Notes: generated by a model not told the origin, from the letters alone. A DNA stretch of 64,000 bases from Parasphingorhabdus sp. SCSIO 66989 (GCF_032852305.1 NZ_CP136594.1:1773501-1837500); one strand, 5' to 3'. Positions 36,160-44,266 are shown, counted from the first letter of the stretch. Numbers and translations: made by a program.

Positions 36160-37269
36160 TTAGTCGACCGTTACCCGGAAGATCAGAGTTTCCGTATCTC
36201 CTGCTGCGACATTGCCGAGATTGCCCGAAACAACCCCACCGGCTTCGCCGAGGGCCGAAGCATCGCCATTAGTACCTGTGCCATCGCATGCCGTAGCTGA
36301 AATCACACCGTTAGGCGCCGGAGGCGTATCGGTGGTGCCATTTGCAGGTGGCGTTGGGGCGGTGGTGTAGAAGGTTACATTGCCGGTATTGTTCAGATCA
36401 TCGCTGATGCTGACCGCTGCGGCATCCGCGCCGCCAGCGGCGTTGGATACGGCGATACAATATTCTACAATAGCACCCGGAATGGCTTTCGGATTGGTCG
36501 TGCCGTTAATCGGGTCCCAAAGAACCTGGCTGGTCTTGGCAACGGTGATGTCAGCAGCCAACACGGTGTAATCGTCGGTTGCGCTGAATGCAGCGTCGCG
36601 ATTGGCATCGGTATCACCAGCGGCATCCGCGAACACGGTTTCAACCGTGTTGGCACCGTCTGCTCCAGTGTCCTCTGTCAGTACTGCACCTAAAGAACCC
36701 GCGCCAGCGCCTTCTCGACCGGTGGCCGTCAGAGTAACAGCTGCAACGTCATCCGTGACCTGGCTTACGGGAATGTCGCCAAGAACAAAGACAGTTATGC
36801 TGGCATCTTCAGCCAGTTCATCAATAAATGTCTCAGTATCGGTGCCGGCGTCATACACACCATTGCCATTGCTATCGACAAAGATCTGCAGGCCAGTTGC
36901 ATCAAAATTGTCAGTGCCACCATTGGGCGCTGCACCGCCAGCCTGGTTAGTAACGCCCAGTTCAAAGTCGAGCACATCGTTAGACGTATTGGTCACGACA
37001 AAGGTGGTTACCTGGTCCTGCTGGTTCGGTGAAACCGAGGTGGTTACGGAGTCCGAGGCGGCTACCGTCAGGTTGATTTTACGGTCAACTACGAACGTAT
37101 CCGAGTTATCAACCGCTGTCTGGGCGACACCGCCGACTTCAAAATTGACGGTCACCTGGTTGGTGATGTCGGTACCGGCAGTCGTACCTTCGGCAAATGC
37201 CGGGCTACTGACCCCGATGGTCAAGGCTACGGCGGAAGCAGCCGCGGCCAGTTTTAGTTTCCTGTTCAT
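36160..37269 (-). CDS. Exported DUF11-like beta-rich protein with a Ca2+-loop-like motif
   Basis: 369 residues. An AGGAG site lies seven bases before the ATG. Signal peptide to about 26 (KLAAAASAVALTIGVSSPAFA). The mature start ITNQVTVNFEVGGVAQ matches a module in the 342- and 1,701-residue proteins. IFVDSNGNGVYDAGTDTE (about 130-150) has the D-x-N-x-N-G-x-x-D spacing of calcium-binding loops, and ELAEDASITVFVLGDIPVS follows, equivalent to the same section in the 342-residue protein. A C-terminal DUF11-like domain begins AKTSQVLWDPINGTTNPKAI and ends ETLIFRVTVD. It is very acidic with few Lys. No anchor is visible. It lies 61 bases upstream of the large barrel gene and probably shares its transcript. 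Confidence 0.68.
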   Translation of the reverse strand: MNRKLKLAAAASAVALTIGVSSPAFAEGTTAGTDITNQVTVNFEVGGVAQTAVDNSDTFVVDRKINLTVAASDSVTTSVSPNQQDQVTTFVVTNTSNDVLDFELGVTNQAGGAAPNGGTDNFDATGLQIFVDSNGNGVYDAGTDTETFIDELAEDASITVFVLGDIPVSQVTDDVAAVTLTATGREGAGAGSLGAVLTEDTGADGANTVETVFADAAGDTDANRDAAFSATDDYTVLAADITVAKTSQVLWDPINGTTNPKAIPGAIVEYCIAVSNAAGGADAAAVSISDDLNNTGNVTFYTTAPTPPANGTTDTPPAPNGVISATACDGTGTNGDASALGEAGGVVSGNLGNVAAGDTETLIFRVTVD

Positions 37270-37336
37270 TCTGGTCTCCTGTGTTAAACTTCGTATTCCC
37301 TTGTTAAGTCCTTGCCGTTTTGGTTTATCCGAACGA

Positions 37337-37367
37337 CAAAAATCGTGGCTATTTCACTACGCCACGA
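37337..37367 (-). terminator. Terminator-like hairpin inside the DUF11 gene set
   Basis: On the minus strand TCGTGGC (37367-37361) pairs perfectly with GCCACGA (37349-37343) and is followed by TTTTTG. The stop codon of the 163-residue gene lies inside the hairpin. It would end, or partly attenuate, transcription between the upstream pair (342 and 163 residues) and the downstream pair (369 and 1,701 residues). Confidence 0.65.
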
Positions 37368-37840
37368 AATGTTAATTTCCCTTCAGAACCTCTTGTTATA
37401 TCTTGTAATATTTTCCACCTAATGTGCGTTACATCGGCGGATGATGCCGCTCTGTAGCGGCCATCACCCAAGGGCACGCGCAACTCATCGAGGGAACCCC
37501 AGCTGTTTCCGCCATCGATGGAAACCTGTTCCTCGCCATCAAGCGTTTCCAGAAACGCGACGGCGCGAGGAAGGGGATTAGTGATGACAAAATCGGATAC
37601 GCGCGTGGCGCTCGCATTGCGGTAATTGATGACAAAGATCAGACGGTCTCCGGGAAGAACCTTGTCGGGGCTCTCCAGTCGGACAGATTGACGATCACCA
37701 AGCTGAGTAATGCGTTCCACAAATACTTGGCTGTTGAGCTCAATGGCACTATTTGCCGATGCAGGAGCCGCGAAACCGCCCAGGCTGGTTATCGCGAGGG
37801 CGGCAAAAAGCTGAATCAGTCGCTTAAAGGTGTGAAGCAT
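37349..37840 (-). CDS. Small exported DUF11-like protein
   Basis: 163 residues. The signal peptide is LIQLFAALAITSLGGFAAPASA (to about 29). The mature part holds one DUF11-like unit: DKVLPGDRLIFVINYRNASA, then VITNPLPRAVAFLET, then SIDGGNSWGSLDELRVP, and TRGSEGKLTFRGVVK at the end. DUF11 units are Ig-like beta sandwiches found in exported and surface proteins. Its ATG overlaps the stop of the 342-residue gene by one base (TGATG), so the two are translationally coupled. The small size suggests a periplasmic subunit or cap rather than a fibre; that is inference. Confidence 0.7.
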   Translation of the reverse strand: MLHTFKRLIQLFAALAITSLGGFAAPASANSAIELNSQVFVERITQLGDRQSVRLESPDKVLPGDRLIFVINYRNASATRVSDFVITNPLPRAVAFLETLDGEEQVSIDGGNSWGSLDELRVPLGDGRYRAASSADVTHIRWKILQDITRGSEGKLTFRGVVK

Positions 37841-38868
37841 CAGTTGACCTCCACCTGAAACGTGATTGTTCTCGTCTGATCGCCGGTAAGATCACCCAAT
37901 TGCACGGCGATCGCGGTGCCATCAAAAGCGCCGCCATCGGCGTCGGCATCGGTATCCGTCAGTGCCGCCCCTTCTAAAGTCAGGGTTTCCGGACGATAGG
38001 TGGTGTTTTCCGGGATTGGGTCACCGACAGTCAAATTGGGCAGGGTGCCGCTGCCTGTGATGGTGGCGACCAGTGTATAGGTGATTACTGACCCCGGAAC
38101 GACTGTCTCCCCGCCAAAAGGATCAGCCACTTGCGCAGACTTTTGCAGGCTGACGCTCGCTGCCTGTACCAGGAAGAAGCCGGGGGCATCATCATCGGCG
38201 CCTGTGGTGCCGACAACGGCATCCCCGCCGCCATCGCCAGCGCCATCAAAGGTTGTGCCTGGTGTGCCGGTTCCGGTGACAGCGGCAGCCGCCAGTGTGA
38301 CCTCGGCGCGATTGCCGTCAACCGGGTCAGAGGGGATATTGCTGATAATGAAGATGGTGACATTGCCGTCGGGGGCCAGCAAAGGATCATTTGAACCCGC
38401 AGCGTAAACTTCATCAACGCCGGGATCAAACACGCCATTATCGTTCGTATCAATAACAATCTGGACAAAATCGGGATCGAAATCATCACCCGGTCGAGCG
38501 GTATCAGGGGTCAGTGTAAACGCTTCCTGACCGTTACCGTTGTTGGTGACAGTGTAGGTCAGGACTTGCTGCGTGGCATCGGGTTGCGTGCCGACATCGC
38601 CAGGATCAGTCGATTCCACCCCCACATCCAGAATCTCGTCGACAATGATCGTGGCCGTATTTGACTCTCGTTCGATACGGTTGCCATTTGCGCCATCATA
38701 GGAGACGCGTGCGGTGTTCTCGATCGGCGTACCCGCTAGCGTGCCTGCCGACGGATTGGCATCTTGTGCCAATGCGATAACAGGCACAACAAAGGCCATG
38801 GCTGAGATGAGTGCAGCCGGCAATATGCGCAAATGCTGCGCAGTTTCAAAAGGTCGTAATGTGGTCAT
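37840..38868 (-). CDS. Exported DUF11-like beta-rich protein with a Ca2+-loop-like motif, first gene of the set
   Basis: 342 residues. Signal peptide ends VIALAQ at about 35. The mature start PIENTARVSYDGANGNRIE is the module shared with the 369- and 1,701-residue proteins. VIDTNDNGVFDPGVDEVY has calcium-loop spacing (D-T-N-D-N-G-x-x-D) and is placed like the loop of the 369-residue protein. GNVTIFIISNIPSDPVDGNR follows. A C-terminal DUF11-like domain runs from VSLQKSAQVADPFGG to TITFQVEVN. The two proteins are therefore paralogues with the same order of parts. AGGGG lies close to the ATG but inside a possible hairpin. It is acidic and has no membrane anchor. Confidence 0.68.
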   Translation of the reverse strand: MTTLRPFETAQHLRILPAALISAMAFVVPVIALAQDANPSAGTLAGTPIENTARVSYDGANGNRIERESNTATIIVDEILDVGVESTDPGDVGTQPDATQQVLTYTVTNNGNGQEAFTLTPDTARPGDDFDPDFVQIVIDTNDNGVFDPGVDEVYAAGSNDPLLAPDGNVTIFIISNIPSDPVDGNRAEVTLAAAAVTGTGTPGTTFDGAGDGGGDAVVGTTGADDDAPGFFLVQAASVSLQKSAQVADPFGGETVVPGSVITYTLVATITGSGTLPNLTVGDPIPENTTYRPETLTLEGAALTDTDADADGGAFDGTAIAVQLGDLTGDQTRTITFQVEVN

Positions 38869-38870
38869 TG

Positions 38871-38894
38871 CCCCTAATCCAATTGCTCTAGGGG
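38871..38894 (-). promoter_or_regulatory. Short inverted repeat over the ribosome-binding site of the 342-residue gene
   Basis: CCCCTA and TAGGGG (minus strand) bracket a 12-base loop, two bases upstream of the ATG. The TAGGGG arm is the only Shine-Dalgarno-like sequence, so the hairpin would hide it. The stem is only six bp, so the effect may be slight. The rest of the 226-base gap to the next gene is AT-rich and must hold both divergent promoters, but I could not assign boxes. Confidence 0.35.
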
Positions 38895-39094
38895 CTTATC
38901 TCAACAAAAGGACAAAAAAAGGTTAACGCGCGGCAAACCATAATATAGAGATGGCACAGATAAGCATCTGTAAAAAAAGGATTATAAGAAATTCTGACAG
39001 GATTTTACATCCACTATGGACACGTCTTTTCGGCCATTGCGGGGTAAAGGGAAGTAAAATTGGCAAGTCACCGCCATTGGGCTAAAGATCGGTA

Positions 39095-40291
39095 ATGGAT
39101 ATTCAGGAATCTCAAGGAGAATCGCTCGAGCGTAATCGGCTATTGGCGTCTGTAGCCGTTATTGGCGGAACCGCGTTGCTTCTGGGAGCACCGTTTGCCT
39201 TGCGCGCCGGGAGCGAGTTCTTTCTGCCGCTGACTGTGGCCTTGATCCTATCCATCGCTCTGGTGCCCTTGCTGGAATGGCTTGAGCGGCATCGCATTCC
39301 GTCCGCGCTGGCTGCATTTCTGTGCGTTATAGCGTTTCTGGTGGTAGCCAATGGGGCCTTGGCATTGATCATCGTGCCTGCGACAACCTGGTTCATAAAC
39401 CTTCCCGGGCGTATCCCGAAAATTACCTCAAACCTACAGCCATTGATTGATTTTTATGCGGATGCTCAACGCTATCTGGATGAAACTTTACAAATGATGC
39501 GAACTGAGGCTGTGGCGGAAGTGCAGAAGGTTACGACCGATTCCCCAACCTCGCTAATCGACGTTTTTATCAGCGCTGCACCTGCTGTCGGCATCCAGAT
39601 GGTCTTTGCCATATTGGTGATCTTTTTCTTCCTGGCAGGCTGGACCCGGCTGCGGACAGGCGCGATTAACAGCCGTGGCAGTTTTACCGGGGCTATGGCG
39701 ACGGCACGGGTGATACAGAATGTTGTTTCGGCAACATCGGCCTATCTGACGACCATTACCCTGATTAACATCCTGCTGGGAGTGTCAGTGGGCTTTGTCT
39801 TGTATCTGATTGGCATGGAATCTCCGGCGATGTGGGGTGGAATTGTCGCCTTGCTCAATTTTATTCCCTATTTGGGGCCGGTTCTGGCGGCAATCATGTT
39901 GGCGCTCGGCGGTTTGATGACCTTTGATGATCTGACATGGGCGCTGTTACCTGCAATTATTCAGATTAGTTTTCATACGATTGAGGCCAATCTGGTGACA
40001 CCAATGATCCTTGGCCGTCGGTTGACGATGAATCCTTTGTTGATCCTAATCTCACTCAGCTTTTGGAGCTGGATTTGGGGGACATTGGGTGCGCTACTGG
40101 CAGTTCCTTTACTCATTATTATTCAAACTATCATAGCTGCGGCGGGCAAACCTGATATTGCAGGCTTTCTGTTTGAATCCGGTACTTTGACTAGGGGGCA
40201 CAACGGAGAATCGCGCGCTTCATCGACCTCAGATGCGGATGGCAAAATCCAAAATGCAGCGGAGACAGGAAAAGTGACGTCGGACAGTTGA
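39095..40291 (+). CDS. AI-2E family transporter (PerM/TqsA-like membrane protein)
   Basis: 398 residues with about eight membrane helices. The helix pair near 25-75 (FFLPLTVALILSIALVPLLEWLERH) and the later GIVALLNFIPYLGPVLAAIM with LVTPMILGRRLTMNPLLILI are the family signatures. A soluble segment (about 105-165, LPGRIPKITSNLQPLIDFYA) follows the third helix, as usual. Members export small molecules or exchange ions; calling this one an autoinducer-2 exporter would be unsafe. The last 45 residues are hydrophilic and cytoplasmic. It is divergent from the DUF11 set, and tRNA-Asp lies 57 bases downstream. Confidence 0.87.
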   Translation: MDIQESQGESLERNRLLASVAVIGGTALLLGAPFALRAGSEFFLPLTVALILSIALVPLLEWLERHRIPSALAAFLCVIAFLVVANGALALIIVPATTWFINLPGRIPKITSNLQPLIDFYADAQRYLDETLQMMRTEAVAEVQKVTTDSPTSLIDVFISAAPAVGIQMVFAILVIFFFLAGWTRLRTGAINSRGSFTGAMATARVIQNVVSATSAYLTTITLINILLGVSVGFVLYLIGMESPAMWGGIVALLNFIPYLGPVLAAIMLALGGLMTFDDLTWALLPAIIQISFHTIEANLVTPMILGRRLTMNPLLILISLSFWSWIWGTLGALLAVPLLIIIQTIIAAAGKPDIAGFLFESGTLTRGHNGESRASSTSDADGKIQNAAETGKVTSDS

Positions 40292-40348
40292 CAGGCGTCC
40301 GTGCCTCCGTTAACTGCCGCGCTTCCAACGCAGATGTCGCGTACATAT

Positions 40349-40421
<73 letters not shown>

Positions 40422-40425
<4 letters not shown>

Positions 40426-40445
40426 CTTTCGGTAAAGTGGCTTTT
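40422..40445 (+). terminator. Rho-independent terminator abutting tRNA-Asp
   Basis: GCCACTTT (40422-40429), a CGGT loop, AAAGTGGC (40434-40441), then TTTT. The left arm includes the discriminator base and CCA of the tRNA, so the terminator is built directly onto the mature 3' end. Confidence 0.85.
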
Positions 40446-40481
40446 CCTTACAACATTACTGACAAACTGGATTGGCCCAGA

Positions 40482-40691
40482 TTATTGGCCAAATTTTCCT
40501 GTTTCCATCCAGGTGAGGATAGGCCGCACCGGGAAGACCCAGACGATGCCTGCTACTAGATAAAACACCATTTGCAGCAATATCGGCCAACCGACAATGC
40601 CATCAGCGACATTGATGACAATCACCGACCAGATGGCGATAATCATTAATATGGCGATAATACCCATAGGCTTGCGCAGCGTTGGCTTCAT
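40482..40691 (-). CDS. DUF2842 family small membrane protein
   Basis: 69 residues from the ATG at 40691 (MKPTLRKPMGIIAILMI); a longer frame from 40883 overlaps the upstream gene and is not used. Two membrane helices (IIAILMIIAIWSVIVINVAD and QMVFYLVAGIVWVFPV) are followed by RPILTWMETGKF, the conserved end of DUF2842. The family is typical of Alphaproteobacteria and has no known function. It starts one base after the stop of the 5-formyl-THF cyclo-ligase gene and is surely co-transcribed with it. Confidence 0.85.
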   Translation of the reverse strand: MKPTLRKPMGIIAILMIIAIWSVIVINVADGIVGWPILLQMVFYLVAGIVWVFPVRPILTWMETGKFGQ

Positions 40692-40692
40692 C

Positions 40693-41313
40693 TTATCGTT
40701 CCTGTGTTTGCGCTGCGGCATAGACGCGCAAGCGCGATGAGGCGGGGGTGATGACACCTTCCTGGGTGATGATGCAGTCGAGCAGCTGATCATGCGCTTC
40801 CAAGGGAATTGCCTCGCATTGCTGTACAGACCACGCCAGACCGATCCGCAAGACGTCAGGGTGGCGCGCGAAGTAGTGATCATAATGTCCGCCGCCTTGG
40901 CCTAAACGCCTGCCATTACTGTCAAAGCCGACAAGTGGGGCTATCAGCAAATCTGGCGTCACTTCTTGCGCTTGTGCCAATGGCTGCATGACGTCAAAAG
41001 GACCACGCTCCAATGGTTCACCCGGGTTCCAGCGGCGAAAAACCATATCGACATCACGCGTGGCGAAATAGGGTAGTGCTAAACATTTCCCTCTATTAAC
41101 AAAAAGGTTATGATAGATTTCTGTTGTCGCTTCTGAAGTTATCGCGTGGTAGCTTCCGACTATTTTCGTGTCATCGAATATGGCGCGTACCGGACCGGGG
41201 GTAGCCGAAAAGCAAAGCTCTTTCGCTGATGGCGATAATGCAGCGAAAAAGCTGTTCCGCCGCTTGCGGAGCATGGCGCGTAAGGCCGCTTTTTCGGTGC
41301 TGATATCGTTCAA
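40693..41313 (-). CDS. 5-formyltetrahydrofolate cyclo-ligase
   Basis: 206 residues. It turns 5-formyl-THF into 5,10-methenyl-THF using ATP. Family marks are KAALRAMLRKRRNSF near the start, VGSYHAITSEATTE, LLIAPLVGFDSNGRRLGQGG followed by GHYDHYFAR (nucleotide and substrate site), and IGLAWSVQQCEAIPLEAHD. It lies just downstream of 6S RNA, as E. coli ygfA does. Its mRNA probably begins with or reads through the 6S RNA. Confidence 0.93.
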   Translation of the reverse strand: MNDISTEKAALRAMLRKRRNSFFAALSPSAKELCFSATPGPVRAIFDDTKIVGSYHAITSEATTEIYHNLFVNRGKCLALPYFATRDVDMVFRRWNPGEPLERGPFDVMQPLAQAQEVTPDLLIAPLVGFDSNGRRLGQGGGHYDHYFARHPDVLRIGLAWSVQQCEAIPLEAHDQLLDCIITQEGVITPASSRLRVYAAAQTQER

Positions 41314-41345
41314 ATCGCAATATCCTGCCTATGCTCACAAATATT

Positions 41346-41511
41346 GGGTGGCGGAACCGCGTGCGTCGTTTGCTGGAATATCCTCTGACGCCAAAACGTC
41401 AGGTGGGCGCCATGTGCATTGGGCCAAGGCCCAAACAGGGACGGCTCCCTTAGGAAGATGTATCGCCTCAGGGATGTTCTCGTCAGCTCGTACGCGGCAG
41501 TCCCGCCATCT
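41346..41511 (-). ncRNA. ssrS: 6S RNA
   Basis: On the minus strand the 5' arm GGCGGGACTGCCGCGTACG pairs with the 3' arm (CGCACGCGGTTCCGCC), forming the closing stem. The side of the central bubble reads CCCTGAGGCGATACATC, matching the conserved CCCTGAGCCGATAT of E. coli 6S RNA. Inner hairpins GGGCCTTGGCCC and CTGACGTTTTGGCGTCAG are clear. It sits between zapA and the 5-formyl-THF cyclo-ligase gene, the usual location. It binds sigma-70-type RNA polymerase in stationary phase. Ends are estimated to within about ten bases. Confidence 0.88.
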
Positions 41512-41517
41512 GGCTAT

Positions 41518-41859
41518 TTAGGCGTTCGGTTCTGGCTTCTCAAGGGTGTCGGCCAGCGTCTCGACACGTTCTGCCAGGCGCTCCAGTCCCTGAATGGCAC
41601 CTTCAGGCAAGGAATCGGCATCAGACTTGTCCGGGGCTGGCGCCGCGCCATTCTGCGCTTGTTGCTCCTTTACGCTGTCTGCAAGGAACAGAGCCGCATA
41701 GAGCAATCCGCGCACCTCGGTCATGCCTGTGCCGCCTGATGAGGCCCTGCGGACCTGTTCATCCACCATTGCGGCCAAAGACAGGACATTGTCCTCCTCG
41801 CCATCGGGGCAGGTTACCGGATAGCTGTGTCCGCCGATTTCCAGAGTCAGATTGGCCAT
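41518..41859 (-). CDS. zapA: Cell division protein ZapA
   Basis: 113 residues from the ATG at 41859 (MANLTLEIGGHSYPVTCPDG), the usual ZapA start; an ATG at 41892 would overlap the upstream gene. LSLAAMVDEQVRRASS and VRGLLYAALFLADSVKEQQ form the dimer core. The C-terminal half holds an Ala/Asp-rich linker and a coiled coil (GLERLAERVETLADTLE). It cross-links FtsZ filaments at mid-cell. It starts one base after the stop of the small coiled-coil gene upstream, and 6S RNA follows directly. Confidence 0.88.
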   Translation of the reverse strand: MANLTLEIGGHSYPVTCPDGEEDNVLSLAAMVDEQVRRASSGGTGMTEVRGLLYAALFLADSVKEQQAQNGAAPAPDKSDADSLPEGAIQGLERLAERVETLADTLEKPEPNA

Positions 41860-41860
41860 T

Positions 41861-42070
41861 TTATGCGCTTTCGGCCTTGATGATGCGATCAATGCGGCTC
41901 ACGGCATCCTCTGCCGCTTCGCGCAGCCGGTCATATTCGGAACGTGACACATAGTCCTCTTCTGAAGGCGCACTATCGTCCTTGGCCTTTACGGAATCCA
42001 AATTGCTTTCCAATCGGCTGATCGCGCGTTCCAACCGGCCAATAGCAAGAATAAGATTATCTTCGCTCAT
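41861..42070 (-). CDS. Small coiled-coil protein upstream of zapA
   Basis: 69 residues (MSEDNLILAIGRLERAISRL to the end RIDRIIKAESA), from the ATG at 42070. It is almost wholly helical with heptads broken by a charged linker (KAKDDSAPSEEDYVSRSEYD). It is one base from zapA in the same direction. A small coiled-coil gene at this place is usual in Alphaproteobacteria and may act with ZapA in cell division; that role is inference from position. The longer frame to 42196 has no support. Confidence 0.7.
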   Translation of the reverse strand: MSEDNLILAIGRLERAISRLESNLDSVKAKDDSAPSEEDYVSRSEYDRLREAAEDAVSRIDRIIKAESA

Positions 42071-42271
42071 TCGGTCTGGATAGCATCGCTGCGGACAAAG
42101 TCCAATGCTTGCAACAGCATGTATTGCAACATGCACGATCATCTCATGCGCAAAGCGGCGGCGCTGTGTCTTGACGGGCCTTCTCAGGCATCGCAAAGGA
42201 TCGGCTCAACTTACGAATCGCCGCTGTACTCACCCAGTGCAGCCCTGATGCAAGGAAAGCCGTTTCGCCTT

Positions 42272-44266
42272 ATGACTGAACCGACCATGTCTCAGGAATC
42301 TGCAAGTTTTGAAGAGTGCGCTAACGCCATTCGCGCCCTTTCCATGGATGCCGTGCAACAGGCGAAGAGCGGCCATCCCGGTATGCCCATGGGCATGGCG
42401 GATGTCGCGACGGTGCTGTTTCAGGAATATCTGAAATTTGATCCGGCTGATCCTGATTGGGCTGATCGCGATCGTTTCGTCCTGTCTGCAGGTCATGGCT
42501 CGATGCTTATCTATTCGCTGCTGCACCTCACCGGCTATGCGCGTCCGACAATGGACGATATCCGCAGTTTCCGGCAATTAGGCAGCCCTTGTGCCGGGCA
42601 TCCGGAGAATTTTGAGCTTCCCGGTGTGGAATCGACCACCGGGCCATTGGGGCAGGGACTCGCCATGGCGGTTGGCATGGCGATGGCTGAGCGGCGGCTT
42701 TCTGCTGAATTTGGGGCCGATCTGGTGGATCACCGTACATGGGTGATCGCTGGTGATGGTTGTTTGATGGAAGGCATCAACCATGAGGCGGTTGGCCTTG
42801 CCGGACATCTCGGTCTGGGCAAGCTGAATGTGCTTTGGGATGACAATGCCATCACCATTGATGGCGCGACAGACCTTTCCACCAGCGAGGACGTTTCTGG
42901 CCGCTATCGTGAGTCAGGATGGCATGTTGTTGAGTGCGACGGTCATGATCCCGCAGCCATCCGTGCGGCCATGGATGAAGCCATTGCCGATGCGCGGCCT
43001 TCATTGATTGCCTGCAAGACGATTATCGGCAAAGGCGCACCGAACAAGCAGGGCACCGCCGCTACCCATGGCGCGCCCCTTGGCGAGGATGAAATTTCCG
43101 CCGCGCGCCGCGAATTGGACTGGCCGCATGCCGCCTTTACTGTGCCGGACAATGTGCTTGAAAGCTGGCGTCAGGCGGGTGCACGGCATCAGGAAGTGCA
43201 TAAAGCATGGCAAGAACGCCTCGCAACTGATTCAAACAAAGATGAATTTAAGCGCCGCATGGCGGGTGATCTGCCTGAGCGTCTAGGTCTGAACCGCCAT
43301 ATCGATGCGCTGCTTAAGGAGCCGCAAAAGGTTGCTACGCGCAAGGCGTCCGAAATGGCGCTGTCCGCGATTAACGCCAACGTGCCCGAAACCATGGGCG
43401 GTTCTGCAGACCTCACCGGCTCTAACAATACCAAAACCGGGGATATGACTGCCTTTACCGCCGATAACCCAGCCGGTCGCTATGTCTATTACGGCATCCG
43501 TGAATTCGGTATGGCAGCCGCGATGAACGGAATGGCGCTGCATGGCGGGCTGATCCCTTATGGCGGCACATTTCTGGTGTTCACTGATTATTGCCGCTCG
43601 GCCATCCGTCTTTCCGCGATCCAGAAGCAGCGGGTCATTTATGTGATGACGCATGACAGCATCGGCCTTGGCGAAGATGGCCCGACGCACCAGCCGGTCG
43701 AGCATGTGATGAGCCTGCGCATGATGCCCAATGTTGATGTGCTGCGTCCCGCTGATGTCGTGGAAACGGCGGAATGCTGGGAAATTGCGCTGCGAAACAA
43801 GGATAAGCCGACAATTCTCGCACTGACCCGTCAGGGACTACGGCAATTCCGTATGGAGCCATCGGAAAGCAACCGCTGCGCCAAAGGGGCCTATCGCATC
43901 AAAAGCGCCGGCCATGTCCGCCGCGCGGTACTGGTCGCGACCGGTTCCGAAGTGTCCCTGGCACTGGAAGCCGCAGAAAGACTCGAGAAACAGGCCATTG
44001 GGTGTGATGTTGTCTCGATGCCAAGCTGGCGTCATTTTAACGAGCAGCCGCAAAGCTATCGCGACGAGATACTCCCCGCTGAGGCGCTGATTGTTTCCAT
44101 TGAGGCGGGTGTGACGCTGGGTTGGGAACGCTATATCGGTCGTGATGGTCTATCCATTGGCATAAACAGTTTCGGGGCCTCTGCACCGGGCGACGATCTG
44201 TTCAAGCATTTCGGCTTTGACGCAGAGGCCATCACCGCGAAGATTATCGACAAATTGGCCGACTGA
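42272..44266 (+). CDS. tkt: Transketolase
   Basis: 664 residues from the ATG at 42272 (MTEPTMSQES), with AAGGAAA about 12 bases upstream; ATG 42287 is an alternative, and the frame back to 42119 has no homology. Substrate and cofactor marks are MDAVQQAKSGHPGMPMGMAD, GHGSMLIYSLLHLTGY and the thiamine-diphosphate motif GDGCLMEGINHEAVGLAGH, ending WDDNAITIDG. The pyrimidine domain has YYGIREFGMAAAMNG, and HDSIGLGEDGPTHQPVEH completes it. It shifts two-carbon units in the pentose phosphate pathway. It heads a glycolysis cluster and diverges from the zapA genes. Confidence 0.95.
   Translation: MTEPTMSQESASFEECANAIRALSMDAVQQAKSGHPGMPMGMADVATVLFQEYLKFDPADPDWADRDRFVLSAGHGSMLIYSLLHLTGYARPTMDDIRSFRQLGSPCAGHPENFELPGVESTTGPLGQGLAMAVGMAMAERRLSAEFGADLVDHRTWVIAGDGCLMEGINHEAVGLAGHLGLGKLNVLWDDNAITIDGATDLSTSEDVSGRYRESGWHVVECDGHDPAAIRAAMDEAIADARPSLIACKTIIGKGAPNKQGTAATHGAPLGEDEISAARRELDWPHAAFTVPDNVLESWRQAGARHQEVHKAWQERLATDSNKDEFKRRMAGDLPERLGLNRHIDALLKEPQKVATRKASEMALSAINANVPETMGGSADLTGSNNTKTGDMTAFTADNPAGRYVYYGIREFGMAAAMNGMALHGGLIPYGGTFLVFTDYCRSAIRLSAIQKQRVIYVMTHDSIGLGEDGPTHQPVEHVMSLRMMPNVDVLRPADVVETAECWEIALRNKDKPTILALTRQGLRQFRMEPSESNRCAKGAYRIKSAGHVRRAVLVATGSEVSLALEAAERLEKQAIGCDVVSMPSWRHFNEQPQSYRDEILPAEALIVSIEAGVTLGWERYIGRDGLSIGINSFGASAPGDDLFKHFGFDAEAITAKIIDKLAD

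Noticed and set aside
40692-40883. N-terminal extension of the DUF2842 gene
   Set aside because: It runs antisense-like through another frame of the 5-formyl-THF cyclo-ligase gene; the DUF2842 family begins at the ATG at 40691.
41168-41739. Plus-strand ORFs across the 6S RNA and zapA region
   Set aside because: They cross a structured RNA gene and the zapA frame and have no ribosome-binding site or homology.
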